Below are positions 37,077-45,882 of a stretch of DNA of 64,000 nucleotides, piece after piece. A program made the position numbers and the translations under genes. Origin of the DNA: Labilithrix sp. (GTDB taxonomy: Bacteria > Myxococcota_A > Polyangia > Polyangiales > Polyangiaceae); contig JAHBWE010000001.1 in NCBI GenBank assembly GCA_019637155.1, positions 124,001 to 188,000 on the forward strand, in the 5' to 3' direction. Under the pieces are notes generated by a model. The model worked only from the letters and a program-made list of their open reading frames with translations, made no database searches and was not told where the DNA came from. How positions within the stretch are numbered: position 1 is the first letter of the stretch; each line of letters begins with the position of its first letter.

Positions 37077-38657
37077 ATGGTCGCTGATTCCGTGTCGGCG
37101 CTCGTCGGGAGGGCGATGGCAGGGCTCCCCGATTCGTTGATCGTGGTGGAGGGCACGCCGAGCGACGGCGTCAGCCGCAAGATCCTCTTCGTCAACGAAG
37201 CGTTCACGCGGATGACGGGCTTCACCGCCGCGGAGGCGATCGGACGAACCCCCGACATCACGGTCGGGCCGGAGACGAGCGTCGAGGCGCTCCAAGCGAT
37301 CCAGCGCGCGCGCGACGCGCTCGAGCCTCTGCGCGTCGAGCTCCTCAAGTACCGCAAGGACGGGAGCACGTTCTGGGTCGAGATGGACCTCGTGCCGCTC
37401 TTCGACGACGAATCGAGGAAGCTCCTCCACTACCTCGCGGTGATGCGCGACGTCACCGCGCGTCGCGCGGAGCAGCTCCGCAAGATGGAGAACGAGCGCC
37501 TCGCCGCGATCGGCACCCTCGCCGCCGGCGTCGCCCACGAGATGAACAACCCGCTCGCGTACGCGCTGATGAACATCGGCTACGTCGAGGAGGAGCTGGA
37601 CGAGCTCATCGCCGCGACGCATGACCCGACGCTGCCGCGCTGGTCCGAGCTCCGAAGCACGCTCACGGAGGTGCGCGACGGCGTCAGCCGCGTCGCGCAG
37701 ATCGTCCGCGACATCCGCGCGTTCTCTCAGCTCGACGCGATGCCGTCGGGGCGCTGCAACATCCCTGTCCTCGTGGAGCGCGCGGTGCAGATGTCGCGCT
37801 CCGGCATGCCGGCGTCGGCGCAGATCTCCACCCACTACGACGAGACCTCCGAGGTCGTCGCCGATCCCGGTCGCCTCGCGCAGGTGTTCCTCAACTTGAT
37901 CGTGAACGCGCTCGACGCGATCCCGCCGGAGGAGAACGACAAGCGGCGCGTCTTCGTCCGCGCGTTCAACGACGACAACGAGGTCATCGTCGAGGTCACC
38001 GACGAAGGGCGCGGGATCCCGGACGATGTCATGCCGCGGATCTTCGATCCGTTCTTCACGACGAAAGAAGCAGGGAAGGGGACCGGGCTCGGCCTCTCGA
38101 TCTCCTACGGCATCGTGCGCGCGGCGGGAGGGACGATGACGGTGAAGAGCCGCGTCGGCGTCGGGACCACGGTGCGGATCGCGCTCCCGTCCGCCGGCGG
38201 CGCGCGGGCGCGCTCCGTCCTCCGCCCGCGCGCGGTCGAGACCGTGCCGCCCGCGTCCGGCCTCCGCCTCCGCGTCCTCGTCGTCGACGACGAGCCGATG
38301 ATCTGCCGCGCGCTCAAGCGCGCCCTCTCCCCCGCCGAGGACGTGACGACGGTGGGCAGCGCGCTCGAGGCGATCGCGCTCTTCGAGGACGGCCGCGAGT
38401 TCGACCTCGTGCTCTGCGACCTGTCGATGCCGGGGATGAGCGGGGCGGGGCTCTACGAGCAGGTCGGGAGCCGCTGGCCCGCGCTCCAGCCGCGCGTCGT
38501 GATCATGACCGGCGGCGCGTCGACCGAGGCGACGCGGGACTTCCTCGCGCGGAGCCAGGTCCCGCGCCTCGACAAGCCGCTCGACATGCGCCGCTTGCGG
38601 GCGATTTTGGACGAGCACCGCTCTTCGAGCGCGCAGCAGATCTCGCAAACCCGCTAG
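37077..38657 (+). CDS. PAS-containing hybrid histidine kinase (PAS-HK-REC)
   Basis: 526 residues, cytoplasmic. PAS/PAC (about 18-130: [35 protein letters not shown]), HisKA with phospho-His in [16 protein letters not shown], HATPase with [38 protein letters not shown], and a C-terminal REC (about 395-515; VVDDEPMI, acceptor in [11 protein letters not shown], Lys in LDKPLDM). The PAS has the Asn-Glu-Ala-Phe start of LOV-like PAS domains but no visible photoactive Cys. The gene ends 9 bp before the TonB-dependent receptor gene, so sensing and outer-membrane uptake may be linked. Confidence 0.94.
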   Translation: MVADSVSALVGRAMAGLPDSLIVVEGTPSDGVSRKILFVNEAFTRMTGFTAAEAIGRTPDITVGPETSVEALQAIQRARDALEPLRVELLKYRKDGSTFWVEMDLVPLFDDESRKLLHYLAVMRDVTARRAEQLRKMENERLAAIGTLAAGVAHEMNNPLAYALMNIGYVEEELDELIAATHDPTLPRWSELRSTLTEVRDGVSRVAQIVRDIRAFSQLDAMPSGRCNIPVLVERAVQMSRSGMPASAQISTHYDETSEVVADPGRLAQVFLNLIVNALDAIPPEENDKRRVFVRAFNDDNEVIVEVTDEGRGIPDDVMPRIFDPFFTTKEAGKGTGLGLSISYGIVRAAGGTMTVKSRVGVGTTVRIALPSAGGARARSVLRPRAVETVPPASGLRLRVLVVDDEPMICRALKRALSPAEDVTTVGSALEAIALFEDGREFDLVLCDLSMPGMSGAGLYEQVGSRWPALQPRVVIMTGGASTEATRDFLARSQVPRLDKPLDMRRLRAILDEHRSSSAQQISQTR

Positions 38658-38666
38658 CATCGCGCC

Positions 38667-40967
38667 GTGTCTCGGTTCGGGGTGGCCGCGCTGGTCGCGG
38701 TGTTTCTTGCCTGCGCGTCCCTCACCGGCGCGTCGAGCGCCCTCGCGGCGCCCCCGCCCGAGCCGCCGCCGCTGATCCCGCCCGCGCCGATCCATCGCGA
38801 GCCCGCGCGCTACCCCGCCGGCGCGACCGGCGCGGCCAACGTCGTCCTCGAGCTCGTCGTGAAGGAGGACGGCACCGTGGGCGACGTGCTCGTCCGCGAG
38901 GGCGCGGAGCCGTTCGCCGCCGCCGCGATCGAGGCGGTGAAGGCGTACCGCTTCGAGCCGGCGAAGCGCGGCGATCGCGTCGTCTCCGCGCGCATCCGCG
39001 TCGTCGTCGAGTTCACGCCCGAGGCCGACGTCCCGGTGGAGCCGAAGCCGGAGGCGGCGCCGCCGCTCCAGACGATCCCGCCGCCGCCGCCTCCCGAGCG
39101 CGTCGACGAGGTGAGGATCGCGGGGACGAGGCTCCCGCCGCCGTCGTCGCCGATGGAGCATCGGATGGCGCGCGCCGACATCCGGCTCGTGCCCGGCGCG
39201 TTCGGCGATCCGTTCCGCGCGATCGACGCGCTCCCCGGCGTCGTCCCGACCGTGTCGGGCCTGCCCTACTACTACATCCGCGGAGCGCCGCCCTCCGCCG
39301 TCGGCTACTTCATCGACGACGTCCGCGTCCCGTACCTCTTCCACTTCGCGCTCGGCCCCGGCGTCATCCAGCCCGCGCTCGTGGAGGAGGTCTCGCTCCA
39401 TCCCGCCGGGTTCCCCGCGCGTTACGGTCGCTACGCGGGCGCGATCGTCGCGGGGCGCACGCGCGATCCCGCGACGGAGCTCTACGGCGAAGGCAACATC
39501 CGCATCTTCGACGCGGGCGCCTACGTCGAGACGCCGCTCGCGAAGGGCCGCGCGTCGGTCGGCCTCGGCGGCCGCTACTCGTACACCGGCGCGCTCTTCT
39601 CGCTCGTCGCGAAGGACACCACGATCAACTATCGCGACTACAACGCGCGCGCGTCGTACGAGATCAACGACAAGTGGCGCGCGTCGCTCCTCACGCTCGG
39701 CTCGTTCGACTACGCCTCGCAGATCCAGTACGACGACTTCGGGAACGGGACCGAGCGCGTGTTCTTCGCGTCGGAGTTCCATCGCGCGGACCTGCGCCTC
39801 GATCGCCGCGGCGACGACGGCGCGGAGAGCCGCATCGGCATGACCTTCGGGCTCGACCGGACGCGGATCGAGGGCGCGCGCTTCGCGCAGGACTTCGTCT
39901 TCGGCGTGCGGGCGCGCCATCGGGCGCCGATCACGCGCACCTTCGATCTCGAGGTCGGCGCCGACGCGATGCTCGATCACTACACCGGCGACGTGCCGAG
40001 CGAATACGCCGTCCAGCCGGAGGAGTACGCGCAGGCGCGCGCGTTCTTCTCGCCGCGCACCGAGAGCGCGACCGGCGCGTGGGTCTCCGGGCGCTGGCAC
40101 CGCGAGGACGGCTTCGACGTCACCGCGACCGCGCGCGCCGACGTGTTCACGAGCGTCGGCGCGGTCGAGGTCGGTCCGAGCCCGCGCCTCACGACGCGCC
40201 TCCCCGTCGGCGACAAGACGCGCATCCTCGGCGTGCTCGGCGTCGCGCCGCAGACGCCGGCGTTCGCGATCCCGGTCCCCGCGATCGGCTACCGGGGCCT
40301 CCCCGGCGGCCTCGGCTTCGGCTGGCAGAAGAGCGCGGGCGTCGAGCGCGACCTCCCGCTGAAGTTCCTCTTCAAGGGGATGGCGTTCCATCACAGCTAC
40401 TTCAACCTCCGCGACTTCGCGCGGAACCAGAACGACTTCTCGTTCGACGAGCCGCAGCCGGTCCCGAACTCGCCGGCGCAGGCGTACGGCCTCGAGCTGT
40501 ACCTGAGCCGCCGCCTCAGCGAGCGCATCGGCGGCTTCGTCGCGTACACGCTCTCGCGGAGCGTCATCGGCTCGACCGAAATAGCGAAGGAGCGCGTGAG
40601 CCCGTTCGATCGCACGCACGTGTTCCAGGTCGGCGGCGCGGTGTACATCGGCGCGGGCTGGCGCACGTCGGCGCGTTTCCTCACCTACCGCGGCTGGCCG
40701 GACGAGGGCGAGGACGCGACGCCGCTCCGCCCGCCGACGCGGCGCCTGCCCGCGTTCTACCGCGTCGACGCGCGCATCGAGAAGCGATGGAAATGGCGCA
40801 AAGACGGCTACATTTCCCTCGTGATCGAGGCCCTCAACGCGAGCGCGCAGCAGGAGATCGTCTCGCGCAACTGCAACACGTTCGACGAGAGCGGCCAGCA
40901 GCGCTGCCGCGACGAGAAGATCGGTCCGATCGTCGCGCCGAGCATCGGGGTGGAGGGGGCGCTGTGA
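38667..40967 (+). CDS. TonB-dependent receptor with N-terminal TonB C-terminal-like domain
   Basis: 766 residues from a GTG start. Signal peptide (about 1-28), a Pro-rich stretch, then a TonB_C fold (about 45-115: NVVLELVVKEDGTVGDVLV, AAAAIEAVKAYRFEPAKR), a second Pro linker, the plug (about 145-260: FRAIDALPGVVPTVSGLPYY, IRGAPPSAVGYFIDDVRV) and a beta barrel (about 265-766) with typical Tyr/Phe/Arg strand pattern, ending EGAL rather than a terminal Phe. TonB-like domain fused to its own receptor is a known myxobacterial layout; it may let the receptor interact with another TonB partner or act as carboxypeptidase-like plug extension. Lies between the PAS kinase and a lipoprotein that overlaps it by 4 bp. 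Confidence 0.88.
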   Translation: MSRFGVAALVAVFLACASLTGASSALAAPPPEPPPLIPPAPIHREPARYPAGATGAANVVLELVVKEDGTVGDVLVREGAEPFAAAAIEAVKAYRFEPAKRGDRVVSARIRVVVEFTPEADVPVEPKPEAAPPLQTIPPPPPPERVDEVRIAGTRLPPPSSPMEHRMARADIRLVPGAFGDPFRAIDALPGVVPTVSGLPYYYIRGAPPSAVGYFIDDVRVPYLFHFALGPGVIQPALVEEVSLHPAGFPARYGRYAGAIVAGRTRDPATELYGEGNIRIFDAGAYVETPLAKGRASVGLGGRYSYTGALFSLVAKDTTINYRDYNARASYEINDKWRASLLTLGSFDYASQIQYDDFGNGTERVFFASEFHRADLRLDRRGDDGAESRIGMTFGLDRTRIEGARFAQDFVFGVRARHRAPITRTFDLEVGADAMLDHYTGDVPSEYAVQPEEYAQARAFFSPRTESATGAWVSGRWHREDGFDVTATARADVFTSVGAVEVGPSPRLTTRLPVGDKTRILGVLGVAPQTPAFAIPVPAIGYRGLPGGLGFGWQKSAGVERDLPLKFLFKGMAFHHSYFNLRDFARNQNDFSFDEPQPVPNSPAQAYGLELYLSRRLSERIGGFVAYTLSRSVIGSTEIAKERVSPFDRTHVFQVGGAVYIGAGWRTSARFLTYRGWPDEGEDATPLRPPTRRLPAFYRVDARIEKRWKWRKDGYISLVIEALNASAQQEIVSRNCNTFDESGQQRCRDEKIGPIVAPSIGVEGAL

Positions 40968-41896
40968 AGCTCGGGCGCGCGCTCGCGCTGCTCGTGCTCG
41001 GCGCGTGCGTGCCGGCGACGGAGGAGCTGAATCCACGCGGCGGCGTTGTCGCGCGGCTCTCGCCGTCGGCGGAGACGGCGGGCACGTCGTTCACGTCCGT
41101 CGACGGGTGGACCGTCACGATCGAGCGCTTCGCCGTCCGCGCGTCGGTGTCGGCGCAGGTGCTGAGGGTCGAGAGCGATCGACCGTATGGCTACGGCGGC
41201 GGCGGGTATCCGCGCATCCTCGCTCCGAACGACGCGTGCGAGCTCAAGTTGACGGCGATGAGCCCCGGCCCCGCCGCCGCCTACATCGAGCTCCGCTCGC
41301 GCTACGCCGAGTACGAGCCGCTCGCGGGCGAGTCGCTCTGCGGGATCGACGACGACCTCCGGGAGCGCTTCGACCGCCGCGCCGACGGCTCTTCCCGCTA
41401 CGAAGCGAGCTTCCCGGGCGAATTCGAGTACCGCAGCACGCCGAGCCTCGTCCTCCTCGCGCGCGCGGAGAAGGCGGGGCGCGCGCTCCGGCTCGAGCTC
41501 GGGCTCGACGCGGAGCTCTACGGTCCCACGAAGGCCGGGCTCGTCCCCGTCACGATCGTCGCGAACGAGGGCGCCCCGATCCGGGTCCGCGTCGACGCCG
41601 CGGCGCTGTTCGTGCCGCCGGAGCGACGTGGCCAGCAGATCCGCTTCGACGACGTCGCCGCGGCCGACGCCGACGGCGACGGCGTCGTGACCGGCGGCGA
41701 GCTCGCCGACGTCGACCTCGTGGACTGCGAGCCGGTCGATCACGAAGACGATCCGCGGTTTCCGCTGCCGTTCCCGGGCCCGAAGCTCGATCCGTACCCC
41801 GACGATCTCGACGACTTCGGCGACACCTCCTGCGGGAGCGTCCTCGACGCCATCGCGCGAGAGAACGTCGCGAACCTCTTCGGACCGGCGCCCTAA
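40964..41896 (+). CDS. Lipoprotein of unknown function, partner of the TonB receptor
   Basis: About 310 residues. GTG start overlaps the receptor stop by 4 bp. Lipobox LLVLGAC (Cys about 15). The mature part is beta-rich with no recognised domain (GWTVTIERFAVRASVSAQVL, FEYRSTPSLVLLARAEK). Near the end DADGDGVVTGGE matches a single EF-hand/dockerin-like calcium loop. Translational coupling suggests it is the surface partner (SusD-like in role, not in sequence) or a substrate-binding lipoprotein of the receptor. Confidence 0.8.
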   Translation: MKLGRALALLVLGACVPATEELNPRGGVVARLSPSAETAGTSFTSVDGWTVTIERFAVRASVSAQVLRVESDRPYGYGGGGYPRILAPNDACELKLTAMSPGPAAAYIELRSRYAEYEPLAGESLCGIDDDLRERFDRRADGSSRYEASFPGEFEYRSTPSLVLLARAEKAGRALRLELGLDAELYGPTKAGLVPVTIVANEGAPIRVRVDAAALFVPPERRGQQIRFDDVAAADADGDGVVTGGELADVDLVDCEPVDHEDDPRFPLPFPGPKLDPYPDDLDDFGDTSCGSVLDAIARENVANLFGPAP

Positions 41897-41930
41897 ATTA
41901 CCGAGATTACGGGGGAAGAATGCGCCTCGC

Positions 41931-41959
41931 TTGACACTGGCGGCGGGGTTCGCCATAAA
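41931..41959 (+). promoter_or_regulatory. Sigma-70 type promoter of rpmI-rplT
   Basis: Perfect -35 TTGACA (41931-41936), 17-bp spacer and -10 CATAAA (41954-41959), starting about 80 nt before the rpmI ATG. The clearest promoter in the window. The leader holds a short stem GCCTG (41995-41999)/CAGGC (42007-42011) that might take part in L20 autocontrol, as is known for rpmI-rplT leaders; this is inference. Confidence 0.75.
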
Positions 41960-42045
41960 GCGCCTCCCATTTCGCATCCCTTCGGCGGACAACGGCCTGG
42001 CTCGGACAGGCGGCCCAGGGGAGCGATGAAGAGAGAAGGCGCATC

Positions 42046-42243
42046 ATGCCCAAGATGAAGACCAACAAGACCGCCGCGAAGCGGTTCAAGGTGAGCGGGA
42101 GTGGCCGCGTTCGCCGTCCGAAGGCGGGCGGCAACCACGGCCTCATCAACAAGAGCCGCAAGCGCCTCCGCCGCCTGCGCAACAACGACATGGTCCCGAA
42201 GACGCTGCAGCGGAAGATCCGCCGGCTGATTCCTTACAACTGA
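42046..42243 (+). CDS. rpmI: 50S ribosomal protein L35
   Basis: 65 residues, the family length, with [19 protein letters not shown] at the start, the conserved [10 protein letters not shown] and the basic ending [14 protein letters not shown]. Shine-Dalgarno GAGAAGG lies ahead of the ATG. Paired with rplT 13 bp downstream; the usual first gene infC is not here. Confidence 0.99.
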   Translation: MPKMKTNKTAAKRFKVSGSGRVRRPKAGGNHGLINKSRKRLRRLRNNDMVPKTLQRKIRRLIPYN

Positions 42244-42256
42244 GGACGGAGAGACC

Positions 42257-42607
42257 ATGCCCCGCGCAAAACGAGGATTCAAAGCCCGCCGCCGCAAGAA
42301 CCGGATCCTGAAGCACGCTTCGGGTTTCCACAGCGCCCGCTCGCGTCTCTTCGCGTACGCGAAGGAAGTGGTGATGAAGTCGTGGGTCTACGCCTACGCG
42401 CATCGCCGCCGCAAGAAGCGCGACTTCCGCCGCCTCTGGATCGCGCGCATCAACGCCGCCGCCCGCACGAACGGCACGTCGTACTCGCGCCTCATCAGCG
42501 GCCTCAAGAACGCGAACATCGCGCTCGACCGCAAGATCCTGAGCGAGCTCGCCATCGTCGACGCCGCCGCCTTCTCGAAGGTCGTCGCGAGCGCAAAAAC
42601 GAAGTAG
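42257..42607 (+). CDS. rplT: 50S ribosomal protein L20
   Basis: 116 residues; needed for early 50S assembly and, in many bacteria, represses its own operon by binding the leader. Conserved start [18 protein letters not shown], basic helix [36 protein letters not shown] and [14 protein letters not shown] [21 protein letters not shown] precedes the ATG. The stop is followed by repeat B copy 2, whose long hairpin could end the transcript although no U-run follows. Confidence 0.99.
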   Translation: MPRAKRGFKARRRKNRILKHASGFHSARSRLFAYAKEVVMKSWVYAYAHRRRKKRDFRRLWIARINAAARTNGTSYSRLISGLKNANIALDRKILSELAIVDAAAFSKVVASAKTK

Positions 42608-42631
42608 TAGGCGCGCTCGAACCACCTCGAA

Positions 42632-42708
42632 AGCGAGCACGCGGCAGAAAAACGTCTGACGTTTTTCTGCATCGTGCGAGCGGGGTGCAGGGGCGCAGCC
42701 CCTGCGTT
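42632..42708 (-). repeat. Dispersed repeat family B, copy 2
   Basis: 77-bp element, matching 34558-34635 at every base except one missing loop base. On the minus strand it begins with the AA of the TAA stop of the 42707 gene and ends 24 bp from the rplT stop. Long hairpin gcagaaaaacgt/acgtttttctgc with a 3-base loop; second hairpin gcaggggc/gcccctgc. Confidence 0.93.
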
Positions 42709-43111
42709 AAAGAGGTCCGAGCAGGTTCTCGAGCGGGCCGCGGAGGCCGAGCGCGTCGCCTTGCGCCGCGAGGTAGGTGCGGTCGAGATCGTGCTCGTAG
42801 GCGTCCTTGATCGCGATCGCGTCGTCGAGGTCGATCGGGCGGTTGGCCTCGAGCTTCAGGAGGAGGAGGTCCTCGACGGTCGCTACGTTCAGCTTGGCGG
42901 ACGCGACGTCGAGCGTCGATGCGCGCTCGATCACCTGCTCGAGGTACGGGCTGTCGCTGGCGATCAGGACCACCGCGCCACCGGGCGGCAAGGTGAGGCG
43001 GACGAGGCCGGCCTCGAAGAGCTCGCGCGACGCAGGGTCCTCGTCGAACGTGAACCCGCGCGCCTTGCGCTTCGGCGTACGTCTGTCGACGTCGCAGCTC
43101 GGCGAATCCAC
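42707..43111 (-). CDS. Nucleotidyltransferase-like C-terminal fragment, probably a gene remnant
   Basis: 134 residues. The C-terminal half matches the end of small nucleotidyltransferase-superfamily proteins (AbiEii/DUF6036-type): LNVATVEDLLLLKLEANRPIDLDDAIAIKD, given here as two blocks (LNVATVEDLLLLKLEAN and DLDDAIAIKDAYE). The catalytic GGxxxxxHG...D-x-D region is missing. A second frame from an ATG at 43136 begins MIFTPAQIRGFAELRRR, like the N-terminus of such proteins, so an internal deletion with frameshift is likely. The annotated start is uncertain. The TAA stop is provided by repeat B. Confidence 0.5.
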   Translation of the reverse strand: MDSPSCDVDRRTPKRKARGFTFDEDPASRELFEAGLVRLTLPPGGAVVLIASDSPYLEQVIERASTLDVASAKLNVATVEDLLLLKLEANRPIDLDDAIAIKDAYEHDLDRTYLAAQGDALGLRGPLENLLGPL

Positions 43112-43151
43112 GGATCTGGGCGGGCGTGAAGATCACGCCCTCGATCGTACG

Positions 43152-44507
43152 TCAGCGCGCGCGGGCGCGGTAGCTCGCGCCGAGGTCGACGCCGAAGCCG
43201 GTCGGGGAGGGGACGAGCACGAGGTCCGGCATGCGGCCGCCCGACAGCTTGATCTCGCCGACGACGCCGCAGCGGTACGTGCGCGTGAGCGTGCGCGCGG
43301 GGACGTCGGGCGCGAGCTTGGGTGGGTGCGCGACGACGTCGGCCGCGCGCGAGGGATCGTTCGCCGTCGCCATCGCGACCGCCGCGCCGAGGCTGCCGCC
43401 GCCGGGGTGGCGCACGACGTCGAGCGCGAGGCCGAAGAGGCGCGAGGCGCGGCGCGCCGCCATCTCCGTCGCCGGCACCGCCTTCACCGTGACCTCGTGC
43501 GACGGGCGCGAGATGGTCGCCGCGACGACGTTCGCGACCTCGATGAGCCACGGCGCGTCCTCGCGGACGAGCAGCGTCGTCGGCGGGCCGCCCCAGCCCT
43601 GCGCCGGGTCGGGGGTCCACGCCGCGCCGACGTGGAGGCTCGAGAGCCGCGCGTACGGGATGCCGTCCGCGATCCGCTGCGCGATGCCGGGGCCGTCCCA
43701 GTTGTTCGCGTCGCGGCCGGTGAAGAGCATCGCCCACCCGACCGCGCCGAAGTCGAAGGCCTTCGAGCCGGCGCGCGGCTCGTGGAGGCCGCGCTCGAAC
43801 CAGCCGATGTCGTCGGTGCCGCCCTCGAACGCGAGGAGCGACGCGGACACGCTCGCGGCGGAGCGGACGACGACCTCGTCGAGGAACGCCGGTCCGCGCG
43901 CGGCGAAGCGATTGCGGGTGAGCGCGAGCGCGCCGTCGCGGATCCCCCACCGGAACGGGCCGGTGCCGTCCGGCGTCTCGGGCGAGAAGCCGAGCGGCGT
44001 CATCGCGACGAGCGGCGACGCGAGGGCGGCCTTGAGGCGCGGGAGGTCCTTCGCCGGATCCTTCACCACGAAGTAGAGCGCGCGGCCGTCCTCGCGCGGG
44101 ACCGGCACGTCGCCGAGCCAGCCGCGCGCGCCGGACGCGCGGGCGCGCGCGATCGCGAAGGCCGCGTCCTTCGTCCCGAAGGGCTTCTCCCGCGCCGTCT
44201 TGAGGCCGAGGCGCACCTTGACCTTGATCGTGGAGCCTTCGATGTCCGGCTCGCCGTCCGCGAGCGCCGGCGCGTAGCCGCCGCTATCGTCCCCGACGAA
44301 CAGCGTGTCGAAGAGGGCCTCGCCGAAGAGCGCCGCGATCGGATCGTCGAGGCGGTGCGGATCGATCGGACCGACCGGCCACGGCGCGCGGAGCGAGACC
44401 CTTCCGCCGAGCGGCGTGCGCCCCTTCGCGCGCGCCCCGAGCGCGACGGTCGACCCGAGCACGAAGGCGCGGCGACCGAGGCGCAGGCGCGCCCGCTCAG
44501 CGCACAA
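43152..44507 (-). CDS. Periplasmic solute-binding-like protein (SBP family 5-like)
   Basis: About 451 residues from a TTG start overlapping the upstream gene by 11 bp. N-terminus RLRLGRRAFVLGSTVALGA looks like a twin-arginine (Tat) signal. The body recalls oligopeptide-binding proteins (PIDPHRLDDPIAALFGEALFDTLF, then KTAREKPFGTKDAAFAIAR, DGTGPFRWG, NRFAARGPAFLDEVVVR), but no permease or ATPase gene is near. The length is shorter than full OppA-type proteins and the usual late signature is weak. It may be a peptide sensor tied to cell-wall work, given that it lies in the PBP operon. Confidence 0.7.
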   Translation of the reverse strand: MCAERARLRLGRRAFVLGSTVALGARAKGRTPLGGRVSLRAPWPVGPIDPHRLDDPIAALFGEALFDTLFVGDDSGGYAPALADGEPDIEGSTIKVKVRLGLKTAREKPFGTKDAAFAIARARASGARGWLGDVPVPREDGRALYFVVKDPAKDLPRLKAALASPLVAMTPLGFSPETPDGTGPFRWGIRDGALALTRNRFAARGPAFLDEVVVRSAASVSASLLAFEGGTDDIGWFERGLHEPRAGSKAFDFGAVGWAMLFTGRDANNWDGPGIAQRIADGIPYARLSSLHVGAAWTPDPAQGWGGPPTTLLVREDAPWLIEVANVVAATISRPSHEVTVKAVPATEMAARRASRLFGLALDVVRHPGGGSLGAAVAMATANDPSRAADVVAHPPKLAPDVPARTLTRTYRCGVVGEIKLSGGRMPDLVLVPSPTGFGVDLGASYRARAR

Positions 44508-45882
44508 GCCACACCTCGGGGCCGACGATCGCGACGAGGCCGGGCTTGCCCTTCTCTTCGGGGGGACAGGCCGCGAGCGCGCGGATCGGCTCCTTCGTCG
44601 GCACGCGCATCCGCTGCTGGAGCGCTCCGCGGAGGCCCCAGCTCCACACCATCAACGCGTCAGTTTCAGCGAAATCGCCGCTAAAGGCGATTTCGGGCAC
44701 ACCGTCGAGATCGAGGTCGGCGAGGACGAGCTGCGCGCCGGCCTGCTCGATCGTCTGCTCCACCGGCTTCGCGTTCCCCTCCGTGCGGCGCAGCTTGATC
44801 TTGCCGCCGGCGTCGCGCGCGGCGAGGACGAAGGAGCTCCCGAGATCGAGCCCCGCGATCGCGTCGAAGCGCGAGAGCGGGAGCGGGAGCACCTCGGCGG
44901 GGCGCGCCCCCTTCGCCGGGAGCGGGCACACGACGCCGCCGCCCTCGAAGCCGCCCGTCTCCGGGCTGAAGAGGACACACGCGTCGGCGCCCGGGATCGG
45001 CGGGCCGGTGAGCGTCTTGCGCGGGGTGAGGGTCGCGTCGAGGGCGATCGCGTAGCGGTCGCTGATGCCGACGAGGATCTCGTTCTTCGCGACGGTGAGC
45101 GCGCCGAGCGGCTCGCGGAGCGGGACCGGCGCGGCGTACGCGAGCTCCTTCCACGGCGCGGAGCTCACGACGTGGAGCTTGCCGCCGCGCAGCTTGCCGA
45201 CCGCGATGCGCGATCGCGACGCGACGACGATCTCGAGGCCGCCGTCCGCGTCGAGGTCGCCGCAGCCGATCGCGACGACGTCGGCCTCGTCGTGCTTCGC
45301 CTTGTGCACCGCCGCTTGCTCGAGGACGATCGGCTGGAGGAACGTCCGCACCTCGGCGTCGATCGGCGCGCTCGCGAACGCGTGCGCGCGCGGGCCCGGC
45401 ACGGGATTACGGAGCCGCTCCCAGCCGTTCGAGACGACGGGATACAGATCGGCCGTCGCGCGGAGCTCACCCTTCGCGATCTCGAGCTGCACGTAGACGA
45501 GCGACGCCGCGCGCCCCGAGACGCCGCGCGCGACCGACAGCGCGACCGGCTGCGTGTGCGCGTGCGCGACGCCGAGGCGCCCCGCGATCTGCGCCGCGAT
45601 GCGGTTCGCGAGCTCCTCTGCCTTCGGCGCCGGCACGTCCGCCGTCAGCGGCGACACCGCGACGAGCGCGCCCGCCGGCACCGCGCCGAGGTCGCCCGCG
45701 ATCTGCGTGGCGACGCGGACGATCGCGGAGCCCTTGATCGGCGCCGGCGCCGCCGACGCCGACGCGGACGCCGACGGCGCGCCCTTCTCGGCCGCGGGCG
45801 CCGGCTTCTTCTGCTGCGCGAGCACGACCGGGCTCACGACGAACGCCGCGAGCAACCCGAACGCGATCGCGGCGCGGTTCAT
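44497..45882 (-). CDS. Secreted VCBS/FG-GAP-like protein
   Basis: 461 residues. Signal peptide (cleavage about 22, VVLAQ), Ala/Ser linker, an N-terminal soluble domain (about 50-200; IVRVATQIAGDLGAVPAGA, AEELANRIAAQIAGRLG), then beta-propeller-like repeats with Ca-binding GCGDLDADGGLEIVVASR and LVLADLDLDGVPEIAFSGD. Such propellers bind ligands or partners outside the cytoplasm. ATG overlaps the PBP stop by 4 bp; 3' end overlaps the SBP-like gene by 11 bp. Confidence 0.8.
   Translation of the reverse strand: MNRAAIAFGLLAAFVVSPVVLAQQKKPAPAAEKGAPSASASASAAPAPIKGSAIVRVATQIAGDLGAVPAGALVAVSPLTADVPAPKAEELANRIAAQIAGRLGVAHAHTQPVALSVARGVSGRAASLVYVQLEIAKGELRATADLYPVVSNGWERLRNPVPGPRAHAFASAPIDAEVRTFLQPIVLEQAAVHKAKHDEADVVAIGCGDLDADGGLEIVVASRSRIAVGKLRGGKLHVVSSAPWKELAYAAPVPLREPLGALTVAKNEILVGISDRYAIALDATLTPRKTLTGPPIPGADACVLFSPETGGFEGGGVVCPLPAKGARPAEVLPLPLSRFDAIAGLDLGSSFVLAARDAGGKIKLRRTEGNAKPVEQTIEQAGAQLVLADLDLDGVPEIAFSGDFAETDALMVWSWGLRGALQQRMRVPTKEPIRALAACPPEEKGKPGLVAIVGPEVWLVR

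Noticed and set aside
42394..42672. Minus-strand ORF starting MQKNVRRF inside repeat B
   Set aside because: Lies across the repeat hairpin and opposite rplT; the same start in copy 1 leads into unrelated sequence.
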